From the NCBI GenBank assembly GCA_016278485.1, contig JADQBT010000019.1, positions 1 to 64,000 on the forward strand: a stretch of 64,000 bases of DNA, read 5' to 3'. Below are positions 9,256 through 17,698 of the stretch, piece after piece; within the stretch, counting starts at the first letter, position 1; every line of letters starts with the position of its first letter. Source of the DNA: Halanaerobiales bacterium. GTDB lineage: Bacteria > Bacillota > Halanaerobiia > Halanaerobiales > Halanaerobiaceae. A program made the translations under genes and the position numbers. The notes beneath the pieces were generated by a model that made no database searches, was not told where the DNA came from, and worked only from the letters and a program-made list of their open reading frames with translations.

Positions 9256-10350
9256 GTGTTGAGAAAAATAATGAAAATTATTTTTGGTATTTTTGGAGGA
9301 ATTATAGGATACAATCTAGTATATGTCTCAGGTTTAGCTAGTGATTATAACTTTTCCTGGCAAAATATTGATAGTCTCTTTTTAACTAAACAGTTTCTTG
9401 GAATTATAATTGGTGGTCTTTTAGGTTATTTTTTGATATTTTTTATCATGGATAAACTGTTGGACTGGGTTTTAAATTTCGAGGCTAAATGGAAAGGTTT
9501 AACCTGGAAGAACGCAGCAATTGGTATTATAGGAATTATTATTGGTTTATTAGTCGGTGCAATTATAAATTTTGTCTTTTCCGTCTCCAAAATACCAAGA
9601 GTAGGTCTTCCATTACAGATTCTTATTCATCTTGTATTCACTTATATGGGTTTTGCATTTGCTATTAGTAGAGAAAAAGATATTAGCAAATTTATTTTTG
9701 ATCATAGCAAAGATGGTGATACAGGTTATAAAGAAGGTGTTACTCCAAATAAGATTTTGGATACCAGCGTGATTATTGATGGTCGAATAGCAGATATTTG
9801 TAAAACTAGTTTTGTTGAAGGTGTTTTAATTATTCCTGAGTTTGTATTAGAAGAATTAAGACATATTGCTGATTCTTCCGATGTATTAAAACGTAATCGA
9901 GGCAGAAGAGGTCTTGATATTTTAAGACAGATGCAAAACGATGAAAAGATTAATGTAGAAATTGTTGAAAAAGATTTTGAGGAGATTGTAGAAGTTGATA
10001 GTAAACTTGTGAAACTGGCCCAAATCATGGGGGCAAGGGTTGTTACAAATGACTATAATTTGAATAAAGTAGCTGAGCTGCAAGGGGTTTCAGTGCTTAA
10101 CATAAATGAACTGGCTAATGCAGTTAAGCCAGTTGTTTTACCAGGGGAAGAAATGAATGTTAAGGTTATTAAAGAAGGTAAGGAAGATGGTCAAGGTGTA
10201 GCATATTTAGATGATGGAACAATGATTGTAATTGACGATGGGATAAAATATATGGGAAATAGAATATCTGTATTAGTAACTAGTATTTTACAAACTGCAG
10301 CTGGAAGAATGATTTTTGCAAAACCGAAAGCAAAAGAAAATGCAATTTAA
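9256..10350 (+). CDS. yacL: PIN/TRAM domain integral membrane protein (YacL-like)
   Basis: Predicted membrane-bound nuclease-like protein of 364 aa. About four hydrophobic segments occupy residues 1-140. A PIN domain follows at about 165-285, opening with ILDTSVIIDGRIADI and closing with VVTNDYNLNKVA, which supplies the acidic cluster of a metal-dependent RNase. A TRAM domain ends the protein (about 290-350). The GTG start is preceded by a near-perfect AAGGAGGTG. YacL in this disA-ispD setting is conserved in Firmicutes; its RNA substrate is not established. Confidence 0.9.
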   Translation: MLRKIMKIIFGIFGGIIGYNLVYVSGLASDYNFSWQNIDSLFLTKQFLGIIIGGLLGYFLIFFIMDKLLDWVLNFEAKWKGLTWKNAAIGIIGIIIGLLVGAIINFVFSVSKIPRVGLPLQILIHLVFTYMGFAFAISREKDISKFIFDHSKDGDTGYKEGVTPNKILDTSVIIDGRIADICKTSFVEGVLIIPEFVLEELRHIADSSDVLKRNRGRRGLDILRQMQNDEKINVEIVEKDFEEIVEVDSKLVKLAQIMGARVVTNDYNLNKVAELQGVSVLNINELANAVKPVVLPGEEMNVKVIKEGKEDGQGVAYLDDGTMIVIDDGIKYMGNRISVLVTSILQTAAGRMIFAKPKAKENAI

Positions 10351-10361
10351 AGGAGTTTATT

Positions 10362-11057
10362 ATGAATTTGGGAGTTGTCATTCCTGCTGCTGGTGAAGGA
10401 AGTAGGATGGGTGAAAATTTAAATAAACAGTATTTAAAAATTGCAGGGAAGCCGGTGCTTTTACACACAGTGCTGGCTTTTAATGCAATAGAAGATATTA
10501 AACAGATGGTAATAGTAGTTAAAGAGGATGAATTAGAGTACTGTCGTAAGGCAGTCTTATCTAAACTAAAGGGGCTAACTTATCCAGTTGAACTTGTTAT
10601 AGGTGGCGCTACAAGGAAAGAGTCCGTCTATTCGGGTCTGTTAAATATGGATGAACAAGTTGAACATGTGATCATTCATGATGGAGCCAGACCACTGGTT
10701 TCCAAGCATTTAATAGAAAGAGTTATAGCGGCTTTAGAAGAGGATGATGCTGTTACCTGTGGAGTTAAAGTTAAAGATACGATTAAATTAGCTAAAGATA
10801 ACTATGTAGAGCAGACCTTGGCACGTGATAGCTTAGTAGCAGTTCAAACACCACAGGCTTTTAAATATGACCTTATTTTAAGGGCCCACCAGGCATATCA
10901 ACAAGAAGGAGCCTTGGATGATGCTTCATTGGTTGAGGAACTTGCAGATCAACCAGTCAGAATAGTGAGAGGAAATTATCATAATCTCAAATTGACGACA
11001 CCAGAAGATTTACCTTTTGCAGAATATATATTAAAGGAGTATGAAAATAATGTTTAG
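10362..11057 (+). CDS. ispD: 2-C-methyl-D-erythritol 4-phosphate cytidylyltransferase IspD
   Basis: Third enzyme of the MEP isoprenoid pathway: MEP + CTP gives CDP-methylerythritol. The 231-aa protein shows the nucleotide-binding N-terminus IPAAGEGSRMG with the downstream Lys in NKQYLKI, the central HDGARPLV motif and the VQTPQAF motif. The start ATG has AAAGGAG upstream. Its 3' end overlaps ispF by 8 bp, so the two pathway enzymes are translationally coupled. It makes the isoprenoid precursors for undecaprenyl carriers and quinones. Confidence 0.96.
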   Translation: MNLGVVIPAAGEGSRMGENLNKQYLKIAGKPVLLHTVLAFNAIEDIKQMVIVVKEDELEYCRKAVLSKLKGLTYPVELVIGGATRKESVYSGLLNMDEQVEHVIIHDGARPLVSKHLIERVIAALEEDDAVTCGVKVKDTIKLAKDNYVEQTLARDSLVAVQTPQAFKYDLILRAHQAYQQEGALDDASLVEELADQPVRIVRGNYHNLKLTTPEDLPFAEYILKEYENNV

Positions 11058-11568
11058 AGTTGGTATTGGCTATGATATTCACCCGTTTACTGAAAGTAAT
11101 GAGCTAATTCTTGGTGGAGTCAAGATAAATTATAAATATGGATTACAAGGTCATTCTGATGCAGATGTATTATTACATGCTTTAATGGATGCAATTTTAG
11201 GAGCTCTGGCCAAAGGTGATATTGGCAGTCATTTTCCTGATGATGATCCGTGCTATAAAAATATAGCAAGTATTTTATTATTAAAAGAAGTAGTAAAGAT
11301 GGTTTCGGCTTCAAATTACTGTATGAATAATGTTGACTTGATAGTGATATGTGAAAAGCCAAAGTTAGCGGTTTACCGGCAAGAAATAGTTAACCGTTTA
11401 TCTGAAATACTTAATCTAGAAAAAACAAAAATAAATTTTAAAGCAACTACACATGAAAAATTAGGAACTTTAGGCCGTGGTGAAGGTATTGCAGCCCAGG
11501 CGGTAGTTAGTTTAATTAATAATAAACTAGTAAATGATAGTATTATAAAGAAGGGAGAAGATAAGTAA
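11050..11568 (+). CDS. ispF: 2-C-methyl-D-erythritol 2,4-cyclodiphosphate synthase IspF
   Basis: Fifth MEP-pathway enzyme, forming the cyclic diphosphate from CDP-ME 2-phosphate. The 172-aa protein begins RVGIGYDIHPF, with the zinc-binding Asp-x-His, and continues with GHSDADVLLHALMDA and GDIGSHFPD, all family signatures; ATTHEKLGTLGRGEGI near the end is also typical. ATG 11050 is preferred to ATG 11041 because the AAAGGAG at 11033-11039 is 10 nt away rather than 1 nt. It overlaps ispD upstream, and its stop shares one base with the next start. Confidence 0.95.
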   Translation: MFRVGIGYDIHPFTESNELILGGVKINYKYGLQGHSDADVLLHALMDAILGALAKGDIGSHFPDDDPCYKNIASILLLKEVVKMVSASNYCMNNVDLIVICEKPKLAVYRQEIVNRLSEILNLEKTKINFKATTHEKLGTLGRGEGIAAQAVVSLINNKLVNDSIIKKGEDK

Positions 11569-12359
11569 TGTTAGTAAGAAAAATTATGACTAAAAAACCA
11601 ATTACAATTAATAAAGAAGCAACGGTTCTTGAAGCTGAAAAAGTCCTTTCGTTAAATAAGATTGGCCGATTAATTGTTGAAGAAGATGGAAAAGTTATAG
11701 GTGTACTCACAGATGGGGATTTAATGGTGGAAAAAGATGTAAATTCACCAATAGAAAAATTTATGTCTAAAAATAATATTATATCTATTAAGGAAACTGC
11801 AACAGTGCAAGAAGCAGCAAAAGTATTATCAGAGCATCAAATTGGAGGGTTACCTGTTTATTCTGATAAAGGCGTTTTAACAGGTATTGTTACCGCGGAA
11901 GATATTGTCTATGGCTATTTAAAAGATGAAGAAGAAGAAATTGCTATGGAGAAAAAGACAATTACTCCAGAAAGTTCTGCTATCTATTTAGCAATGACTC
12001 GGAGTAGGGAATACGAAACATACTGGTTGAGAAAAATAGAAGGTTATGGTTATAAAGGTGCGATTACCCAAACAGGTGCTAGTGCTGAGAAGTTACCAAT
12101 AAAATTAAGAGAGAGCACTACTGTGGCGGCTATTGCAAGAGGTGTAATCTCTGAAAATTCTAGAGAAAAAATGGCTATATCTAATGCAGTAAAAGATGCA
12201 TATAGTCAGTTAGCTCTCATTAATCCAGGTCTTGGTGGAGGTTTTAAGATTGCTGTTGTGCGGGGAGAAGATCATATTTCCGCCGCGATTTTTGGTCGTT
12301 TTGGACATGCGCTTGTAGATGGTCCGGAACAATTGACAGTTGGAACTAGTGTAATATAA
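11568..12359 (+). CDS. Two-CBS-domain protein with a HutP-like C-terminal domain
   Basis: A 263-aa protein in two parts. Residues 1 to about 125 are a CBS pair, each half starting with the typical I/V-M-x-K pattern (VRKIMTKKPITI; IEKFMSKNNIISI) and carrying G-x-L-T/I-V-T-x-D ends (GVLTDGDL, GIVTAEDI); such pairs commonly sense adenine nucleotides. Residues about 135-263 resemble the HutP family: LAMTRSREYE, the AAIARGVI helix and the GGGFKIAVVRGEDHISAAIF strand run align by eye with clostridial HutP-like proteins. Bacillus HutP is a histidine/Mg-dependent RNA antiterminator, but its histidine metal ligands are not evident here. The gene is coupled to ispF (one-base overlap) and precedes gltX. 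An RNA-binding role is inference only. Confidence 0.7.
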   Translation: MLVRKIMTKKPITINKEATVLEAEKVLSLNKIGRLIVEEDGKVIGVLTDGDLMVEKDVNSPIEKFMSKNNIISIKETATVQEAAKVLSEHQIGGLPVYSDKGVLTGIVTAEDIVYGYLKDEEEEIAMEKKTITPESSAIYLAMTRSREYETYWLRKIEGYGYKGAITQTGASAEKLPIKLRESTTVAAIARGVISENSREKMAISNAVKDAYSQLALINPGLGGGFKIAVVRGEDHISAAIFGRFGHALVDGPEQLTVGTSVI

Positions 12360-12399
12360 TAAATTATAATAGATATTGTTTAGAGGAGGAAAATATTTT

Positions 12400-13875
12400 A
12401 TGAATAAGATACGATTACGTTTCCCCCCCAGTCCAACGGGGAAAATACATATTGGAAATATGAGGACAGCACTTTTTAACTGGTTAGTTGCCAGACAAAA
12501 AGATGGTGAATTAGTGCTGAGAATTGAGGACACTGATTTAGCTCGTTCTACTAAAGAATTTGAAGAAATAATACTAAAAGAAATGGATTGGTTAGATCTT
12601 GCTGCAGACGAAGGGGTTGGAATTGGTGGAAATAATGGCCCTTATCGTCAATCTGAAAGGATTGATCTTTACCAAAAATATGCTAATAAACTGATTGAAG
12701 AAGATAAAGCTTATTATTGTTATTGCTCAGAAGAGGAACTTGACCAGATGCGGGAAGAAGCTGTATCAAATGACCAGATGCCTCGTTATAATGGTCGATG
12801 TCGAAATCTAACTGAGGAAGAAGAAGAAAAATTAAAGGCAGAAGGTCGCAAACCTGTGATTAGATTTAAAATGCCAGAGATAGAAAAAGAGATCATTGTT
12901 AAAGATCTTATTAGGGGCAATGTGAAATTTAGTAGTGCAGTTTTAGATGATTTCATTATTTTTAAATCTGACGGCATGCCTACTTATAATTTTGCAGTTG
13001 TAATTGATGATGCTTTGATGAAGATAAGCCATGTTATTCGGGGTGAAGATCATCTGTCAAATACACCAAAGCAGATTTTACTTTATGATGCACTTGGTTT
13101 TGCATTACCTATTTTTGCTCATTTACCATTAATACTTGATGAAAACAGAGCAAAACTCAAAAAAAGAGGTGAAGACTCTGTTTATGTAGGTGAATTTAGA
13201 GAAAAAGGTTATCTGCCAGAAGCCTTATTCAACTTTATGGCTTTGCTAGGATGGTCTCCAGGTGATGAGCAAGAGATAATGTCTCAAGCAGAAATTTTGG
13301 AAAAGTTTTCTATAGAAAGTGTTAATAAAAGTGGTGCTGTTTTCGATAGAGAAAAATTAAATTGGATGAATGGAAAGTATATTCGTGAGAGCAAACTTGA
13401 TAGAATTGTTAAATTGGCCATACCTTATTTAAAAGCCAGTAATTTAATCACTGACAATGATCTAGAAAGTAACAGAGAGTGGATTGAAAGAGTAATAGAT
13501 GAAACTAGAACAGGGGTGGATTATTTATCACAGCTCCCTGCAGAAGCTGAACTCTTCTTTACAGATGTTAATTTTGATGATCCCCAAGCAGTTGCAAAGG
13601 AATTTACAGGAGAAGATGTAAAGTTGGTCTTTGATTCTTTAAAAGAAAAAACAAAAGCTGTTGATAATTTAACGCCAGAAGCAGTTAATAGAATATTTAA
13701 AGAGATGAAAAAAGAACTTCCAGTTGGAGCCAGAACAATTTACCACCCGGTAAGATTGGCTATTACTGGAAAGAGTTCAGGTCCAGAAATGACAAGTGTA
13801 ATCTCAATTTTTGGAGCTGACGAAATTGCCAGTCGTTTAGATAATGCTTTAAAACTAGCTGATGCTAAGTTATAG
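12400..13875 (+). CDS. gltX: Glutamyl-tRNA synthetase
   Basis: Class I synthetase charging tRNA-Glu, and in many Firmicutes also tRNA-Gln for later amidation. The 491-aa protein has the HIGH-type motif in PSPTGKIHIGN and the Rossmann core, an insertion with C-x-C (YCYCSEEE) and a later lone Cys (GRCR) typical of GltX, and the second signature as KLKKRGE where KLSKR is usual, a Ser-to-Lys change in the KMSKS loop. ATG 12400 has AGAGGAGG 10 nt upstream; the longer reading starting at 12376 lacks a ribosome site. It follows the CBS-HutP gene and precedes cysS, without the cysE often found between them. Confidence 0.95.
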   Translation: MNKIRLRFPPSPTGKIHIGNMRTALFNWLVARQKDGELVLRIEDTDLARSTKEFEEIILKEMDWLDLAADEGVGIGGNNGPYRQSERIDLYQKYANKLIEEDKAYYCYCSEEELDQMREEAVSNDQMPRYNGRCRNLTEEEEEKLKAEGRKPVIRFKMPEIEKEIIVKDLIRGNVKFSSAVLDDFIIFKSDGMPTYNFAVVIDDALMKISHVIRGEDHLSNTPKQILLYDALGFALPIFAHLPLILDENRAKLKKRGEDSVYVGEFREKGYLPEALFNFMALLGWSPGDEQEIMSQAEILEKFSIESVNKSGAVFDREKLNWMNGKYIRESKLDRIVKLAIPYLKASNLITDNDLESNREWIERVIDETRTGVDYLSQLPAEAELFFTDVNFDDPQAVAKEFTGEDVKLVFDSLKEKTKAVDNLTPEAVNRIFKEMKKELPVGARTIYHPVRLAITGKSSGPEMTSVISIFGADEIASRLDNALKLADAKL

Positions 13876-13885
13876 AATATCTGAG

Positions 13886-13932
13886 AGTCTTCGCCTGACG
13901 ATTAAGTTATCTATGTTGGGAGAAGACTTTTT
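13886..13932 (+). terminator. Possible intrinsic terminator or attenuator between gltX and cysS
   Basis: AGTCTTC (13886-13892) pairs with GAAGACT (13922-13928) and is followed by a short T run, but the loop of 29 nt is long, so termination may be partial. No promoter is evident between it and cysS. Confidence 0.4.
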
Positions 13933-13967
13933 AAATATTATTTTTAAATTGAAGGGAGTGTAATGAA

Positions 13968-15422
13968 TTGATTAGATTGTATAATACAATGACCCGAGAA
14001 AAAGAAGAGTTCATTCCTGTTGAGCCAAATAAGGTAAAAATGTATGTTTGTGGTCTTACTGTACAGAATTACTCCCATGTAGGGCATATTAGAAGTGCTG
14101 TCAATTATGATGTAATAAGAAAGTACTTAGAATATAAAGGTTATCAAGTAGAGTATATATCAAATTTTACTGATATTAATGAAAAAATTGTAGCTAGAGC
14201 AGAAGAAGAAAATATGACTCCAACTGAACTTGCTCAAAAATACGAGGCTGCCTTTTTGGATGATATTGCGGCAATGAATATTAGGCCAGCAGACCAATAT
14301 CTGCGAGTAAGTGAAAATATTGAAGATATTATTGAAATGGTAAAAGTTCTTATTGATAAAGAATATGCTTATGTAGCTGAGGGTAATGTATATTTTAGTG
14401 TAGAAAGTTTTGCCGATTATGGTAAACTATCTGGTAGAAATATTGAGGATATGCAGGCAGGTGCAAGGGTTGATATCTTAGAAGATAAAAAACATCCAAT
14501 GGATTTTGCCCTCTGGAAAAAGGTAAATAATGAAGAATTTAGTTGGGATAGCCCCTGGGGTAAAGGTTGGCCAGGTTGGCATATAGAATGTTCTGCTATG
14601 GCTATGAAACGATTAGGAACTACTTTTGATATTCATGGAGGGGGCACAGACCTAATTTTTCCTCACCATGAAAACGAAATAGCGCAGTCTGAAGCTTATA
14701 GCGGAGAGGTTTTTGCTAAATATTGGTTACATAACGGTACAGTTAATCTTTCGGGAGAAAAGATGTCCAAATCACAAGGCAATTTTTTTACAACTAGAGA
14801 AGTGTTAAAGAAATTTCCTGCGGAGGTTATTAGATTTTTCCTACTAACCAGACATTATAGAAGCCCAATTGATTTTAGTATTCCTCAGTTAAAAGAAGCG
14901 ACAGTGAGTTTAGAGCGGTTGATTAAGACTGCTGACCAGATGGAAAGTTTATTAGCTGACAATCCAGAAGATAAACAAAATAATTTGGCTACAACTGACG
15001 TATTTATCGCTATGCTGAAGGAGAAGAGAAAAAGTTTTGAGGAAGCAATGGATGATGATTTTAATACAGCAAAAGCGATTGGTATTTTGCATGAACTTGC
15101 TGGAGAAATAAATAAATTTATTAACCAACAATCATTTAAACTTAACGAAAACAAGTACTTTCTGTTAACAGAAGCAAATAAATTATACCGTAAATTAGCT
15201 AATGTGTTAGGTCTGAAGTTAGAACTTAAAGATGGGACTAAAAATTACTCATCTGTATTCGCAGATCTTATGGAATTAGTATTAGAACTTCGCCAGGAAG
15301 CAAGAGAAGAAAAAGAATGGGAAAAAGCCGATTTAATAAGAGATAGATTAGATGAAGTTGGCATAGAAGTAAAAGATACTCCAAGAGGGACAGAATGGAA
15401 TTTAAAGAAGAGGGATGAATAA
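13968..15422 (+). CDS. cysS: Cysteinyl-tRNA synthetase
   Basis: Class I synthetase that charges tRNA-Cys. The 484-aa protein has the zinc/active-site cysteine in YVCGLTVQN, the HIGH-like SHVGHIR, zinc ligands in HIECSAM and the FPHHENE motif, and a perfect KMSKSQGN. The C-terminal segment WEKADLIRDRLDEVGIEVKDTPRGTEW is the usual anticodon-binding end. TTG 13968 is used: MIRLYNTMTREKEEF matches family starts, GGGAG lies 9 nt upstream, and the nearby ATG at 13964 reads straight into a stop. Confidence 0.96.
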   Translation: MIRLYNTMTREKEEFIPVEPNKVKMYVCGLTVQNYSHVGHIRSAVNYDVIRKYLEYKGYQVEYISNFTDINEKIVARAEEENMTPTELAQKYEAAFLDDIAAMNIRPADQYLRVSENIEDIIEMVKVLIDKEYAYVAEGNVYFSVESFADYGKLSGRNIEDMQAGARVDILEDKKHPMDFALWKKVNNEEFSWDSPWGKGWPGWHIECSAMAMKRLGTTFDIHGGGTDLIFPHHENEIAQSEAYSGEVFAKYWLHNGTVNLSGEKMSKSQGNFFTTREVLKKFPAEVIRFFLLTRHYRSPIDFSIPQLKEATVSLERLIKTADQMESLLADNPEDKQNNLATTDVFIAMLKEKRKSFEEAMDDDFNTAKAIGILHELAGEINKFINQQSFKLNENKYFLLTEANKLYRKLANVLGLKLELKDGTKNYSSVFADLMELVLELRQEAREEKEWEKADLIRDRLDEVGIEVKDTPRGTEWNLKKRDE

Positions 15423-15424
15423 TA

Positions 15425-16117
15425 ATGGAGATTAGACCAACTGCTGAATTAATTGATTATACACCTGACCCTATAAAAAATGTTGCTATTGCTGCAAGAC
15501 TTTGTTATTCAAAAGATGGAGCAAGAGATTTAGAGAAGAAGATGTCGCGTCAAGATATGGAAAAGTTGGTAAAAAAAGTTGTTGAGCTTGGACATCATTC
15601 CACACTTGAACACACATATTTTTATTTCCATATTGAGTGTAGTCGCGTTACAAGTCATCAACTAGTAAGACAAAGAATCGGTACTTCTTACAGTCAACGT
15701 TCACAAAGATATGTTGAGGAAGATAATTTTTCTTATATAACACCACCTTCCATTATGGCTAAACCTGCTTTGCAAAAGAAATATAAAGAGTGGATGCAAA
15801 AAGGGCAAGAATTTTACCAGGAATTACTAAATAATAATATACCAGCAGAAGATGCAAGATTTGTTTTACCAACTGTTAAAACAAATTTAGTGGTATCATT
15901 TAATGCCAGATCTCTTTATCACTTTTTTTCTTTGCGATGTTGTACCAGGGCACAATGGGAAATTCGCTCAATTGCTCGCCAGATGTTAAAACAGGTTAAA
16001 AAAATTGCGCCAGTTCTTTTTGAAAATGCTGGGGCTCCCTGTGAAGTATCTGGAGAATGCCCTGAAGGCAAATTATCCTGTGGCAAGGTTGTTAAATTGA
16101 AAAATGGGGGAAATTAA
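15425..16117 (+). CDS. thyX: FAD-dependent thymidylate synthase ThyX
   Basis: ThyX makes dTMP from dUMP using methylene-THF, NADPH and FAD. The 230-aa protein carries the substrate loop as RQRIGTSYSQRSQRY, a variant of the RHRxxSxxxxSxR signature with Gln for His and one extra residue, then YVEEDNF; LEHTYFYFHIECSR and SLRCCTRAQWEIR are further family blocks. It begins 2 bp after the cysS stop and precedes rlmB, an arrangement seen in other Firmicutes. The C-terminal CGKVVKLK tail with two CxxC-like cysteines is ordinary for clostridial ThyX as far as I recall. Confidence 0.93.
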   Translation: MEIRPTAELIDYTPDPIKNVAIAARLCYSKDGARDLEKKMSRQDMEKLVKKVVELGHHSTLEHTYFYFHIECSRVTSHQLVRQRIGTSYSQRSQRYVEEDNFSYITPPSIMAKPALQKKYKEWMQKGQEFYQELLNNNIPAEDARFVLPTVKTNLVVSFNARSLYHFFSLRCCTRAQWEIRSIARQMLKQVKKIAPVLFENAGAPCEVSGECPEGKLSCGKVVKLKNGGN

Positions 16118-16121
16118 TTAA

Positions 16122-16850
16122 ATGGCTAGAATAGAAGGACGCAATCCAGTTCTCGAGGCATTACGCGGTAAGCGAAGAATTCATAGAGTGATTTTACAGG
16201 AAGGTGTTTCTGGTGATATAATTGATGATATTAAAAATATGGCAAACGAAAAAGATATTTCCATAACAAGTGTTTTAGGAGATAAACTTGATGATTTATC
16301 TCGTTCACATGCTCATCAGGGAGTAATGGCTGAAGCAGATGATCTCAAACTTAGTTCTCCAGAGAAGATGGTTGAACTAGCAAAAAGCCGAGGAGAAAAG
16401 TCTTTAATTATTGTACTTGACCAAATTCAGGATCCTCATAATTTTGGAGCGATTATCCGGACAGCTTTTGCTGCAGGTGCACATGGTTTGATTTTTCAAG
16501 AAAGAAGGGCAGTTGGCATTACCCCAGTGGTACTGAAAGCTTCTGCTGGTGCAGCTGAACATCTACCACTTGCTCAAGTGACAAATATTAATTATACAAT
16601 TAAAGATTTAAAAGAAGCTGGACTCTGGATAGCTGGTGCAGATCTTTCAGCAGAACAAGACCACTTTGCGGCTGATTTGAAGGGTGCCCTTGGCTTAGTT
16701 ATTGGGAATGAAGGTAGTGGATTGAGGAGATTGGTAAAGGAAAATTGTGACTTTTTGCTAAAAATCCCAATGGAAGGAAAACTAGGATCTTTGAATGCTT
16801 CTGTCGCTGCTGGTGTTATTATCTATGAAGCAATCAGGCAGCGAGGCTGA
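16122..16850 (+). CDS. rlmB: 23S rRNA (guanosine-2'-O-)-methyltransferase RlmB-type (TrmH/SpoU family)
   Basis: SPOUT-fold methyltransferase of 242 aa. The N-terminal substrate-binding domain starts EGRNPVLEALRG, and the SpoU domain shows the three family motifs: LDQIQDPHNFGAIIRTA, LVIGNEGSGLR and IPMEGKLGSLNASVAAG, the last forming part of the trefoil knot that binds SAM. The likely target is a 2'-O-methyl guanosine in 23S rRNA, though the exact site is not provable from sequence. It lies 4 bp after thyX and just before the sigH promoter; mrnC and yacP, present nearby in Bacillus, are absent. Confidence 0.9.
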   Translation: MARIEGRNPVLEALRGKRRIHRVILQEGVSGDIIDDIKNMANEKDISITSVLGDKLDDLSRSHAHQGVMAEADDLKLSSPEKMVELAKSRGEKSLIIVLDQIQDPHNFGAIIRTAFAAGAHGLIFQERRAVGITPVVLKASAGAAEHLPLAQVTNINYTIKDLKEAGLWIAGADLSAEQDHFAADLKGALGLVIGNEGSGLRRLVKENCDFLLKIPMEGKLGSLNASVAAGVIIYEAIRQRG

Positions 16851-16859
16851 AGATATTGC

Positions 16860-16888
16860 TTGACTATGCATTCTTAAACAAGTATAAT
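16860..16888 (+). promoter_or_regulatory. Sigma-A promoter for sigH
   Basis: TTGACT (16860-16865), exact 17-bp spacer, consensus TATAAT (16883-16888), 26 bp before the sigH start. The -35 begins right after the rlmB stop. Confidence 0.85.
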
Positions 16889-16914
16889 ATTAGTGTATAA
16901 GGGAGGGGTTCTGG

Positions 16915-17574
16915 TTGAAGGGTAATGCTCAAGAGCTTAATTTTGATAATATGGGATTTGATGATTATAAAAATATGGGCGACGATGAGTTGATTGAGCT
17001 AGTTCACCAGGGTGATATTGTAGCTCAAGAGACTTTAATTAAACGCTATAAGAACTTTGTACTTGCTAAATCACGATCTTATTTCCTTGTAGGAGCAGAT
17101 CGAGAAGATATTGTTCAAGAAGGAATGATTGGTTTATATAAAGCTGTTAGAGATTATAAAATAGAACGCCTTGCTTCATTTAGGGCTTTTGCTGAACTCT
17201 GTATAACTAGACAGATTATAACAGCAATTAAAGCTGCTACCCGCCAGAAACATCAACCATTAAACACTTATGTTTCTTTGAATAAACCAATATATGATGA
17301 AGAATCAGATCGTACATTGCTAGATGTACTCAAAGGCGGTAAACTATCTAATCCAGAAGCGCTTTTCATAAGTAACGAGACTTATGATTTAATTGAAGGC
17401 GAAATAACCAGTATGCTAAGTGATCTTGAATTTGATGTTTTACAGGAATATTTGGAAGGTAAATCATATCAAAATATAGCTGAAACTTTGGACAAGCATG
17501 TTAAATCTGTAGATAATGCGCTCCAACGGGTAAAAAGAAAATTAGAAGTATTTTTAGAGAAACATAATATTTAG
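16915..17574 (+). CDS. sigH: RNA polymerase sigma factor SigH-type (Spo0H-like)
   Basis: Sigma-70 family factor of 219 aa, best matching Firmicutes SigH by sequence and position. Region 2 includes RYKNFVLAKSRSYFLVGADREDIVQEGMIGLYKAV in pieces: the AREDIVQEG-type core-binding helix and the FRAFAELCITRQIITAIKAA -10-recognition/melting segment. Region 4 is the C-terminal helix-turn-helix around LEGKSYQNIAETLDKHVKSVDNAL. The TTG start has GGGAGGGG 6 nt upstream. In Bacillus sigH also lies just before rpmG-secE-nusG; here a tuf gene intervenes. The role could be transition-phase, competence or sporulation control. Confidence 0.9.
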   Translation: MKGNAQELNFDNMGFDDYKNMGDDELIELVHQGDIVAQETLIKRYKNFVLAKSRSYFLVGADREDIVQEGMIGLYKAVRDYKIERLASFRAFAELCITRQIITAIKAATRQKHQPLNTYVSLNKPIYDEESDRTLLDVLKGGKLSNPEALFISNETYDLIEGEITSMLSDLEFDVLQEYLEGKSYQNIAETLDKHVKSVDNALQRVKRKLEVFLEKHNI

Positions 17575-17598
17575 TTACTTCTATTTTAAATATATTTA

Positions 17599-17651
17599 CT
17601 ACTGTCTCTAAGTTAGACAGTAGACCGGCCTGCAGCCTACAGGCCTTTTTT
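17599..17651 (+). terminator. Tandem hairpins with T run after sigH
   Basis: A 9-bp hairpin CTACTGTCT (17599-17607) / AGACAGTAG (17615-17623) is followed at 3 nt by a second, GC-rich one, GGCCTG (17627-17632) / CAGGCC (17640-17645), and a T6 tract. The second hairpin is a convincing intrinsic terminator for sigH; the first may assist it or form an alternative fold. Confidence 0.82.
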
Positions 17652-17652
17652 A

Positions 17653-17671
17653 TAGGAGCTCTATGCTCCTA
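17653..17671 (+). promoter_or_regulatory. Hairpin in the tuf copy 1 leader
   Basis: TAGGAGC (17653-17659) pairs perfectly with GCTCCTA (17665-17671) around a 5-nt loop, 39 nt before the tuf start and just after the sigH terminator. It lacks a T run, so it is a structured leader or RNA-end stabiliser rather than a terminator. Function is unknown. Confidence 0.4.
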
Positions 17672-17698
17672 AATTTACATAATTGAGGGAAATAAGGG

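Noticed and set aside
12360-12399. HutP-type UAG repeat target next to the CBS-HutP gene
   Set aside because: Two TAG triplets occur 11 nt apart, not the 7-nt period known for Bacillus HutP, and two triplets are not informative in AT-rich DNA.
13876-13967. T-box riboswitch before cysS
   Set aside because: The gap is only 92 nt and lacks the T-box sequence and specifier arm; only a long-loop hairpin is present.
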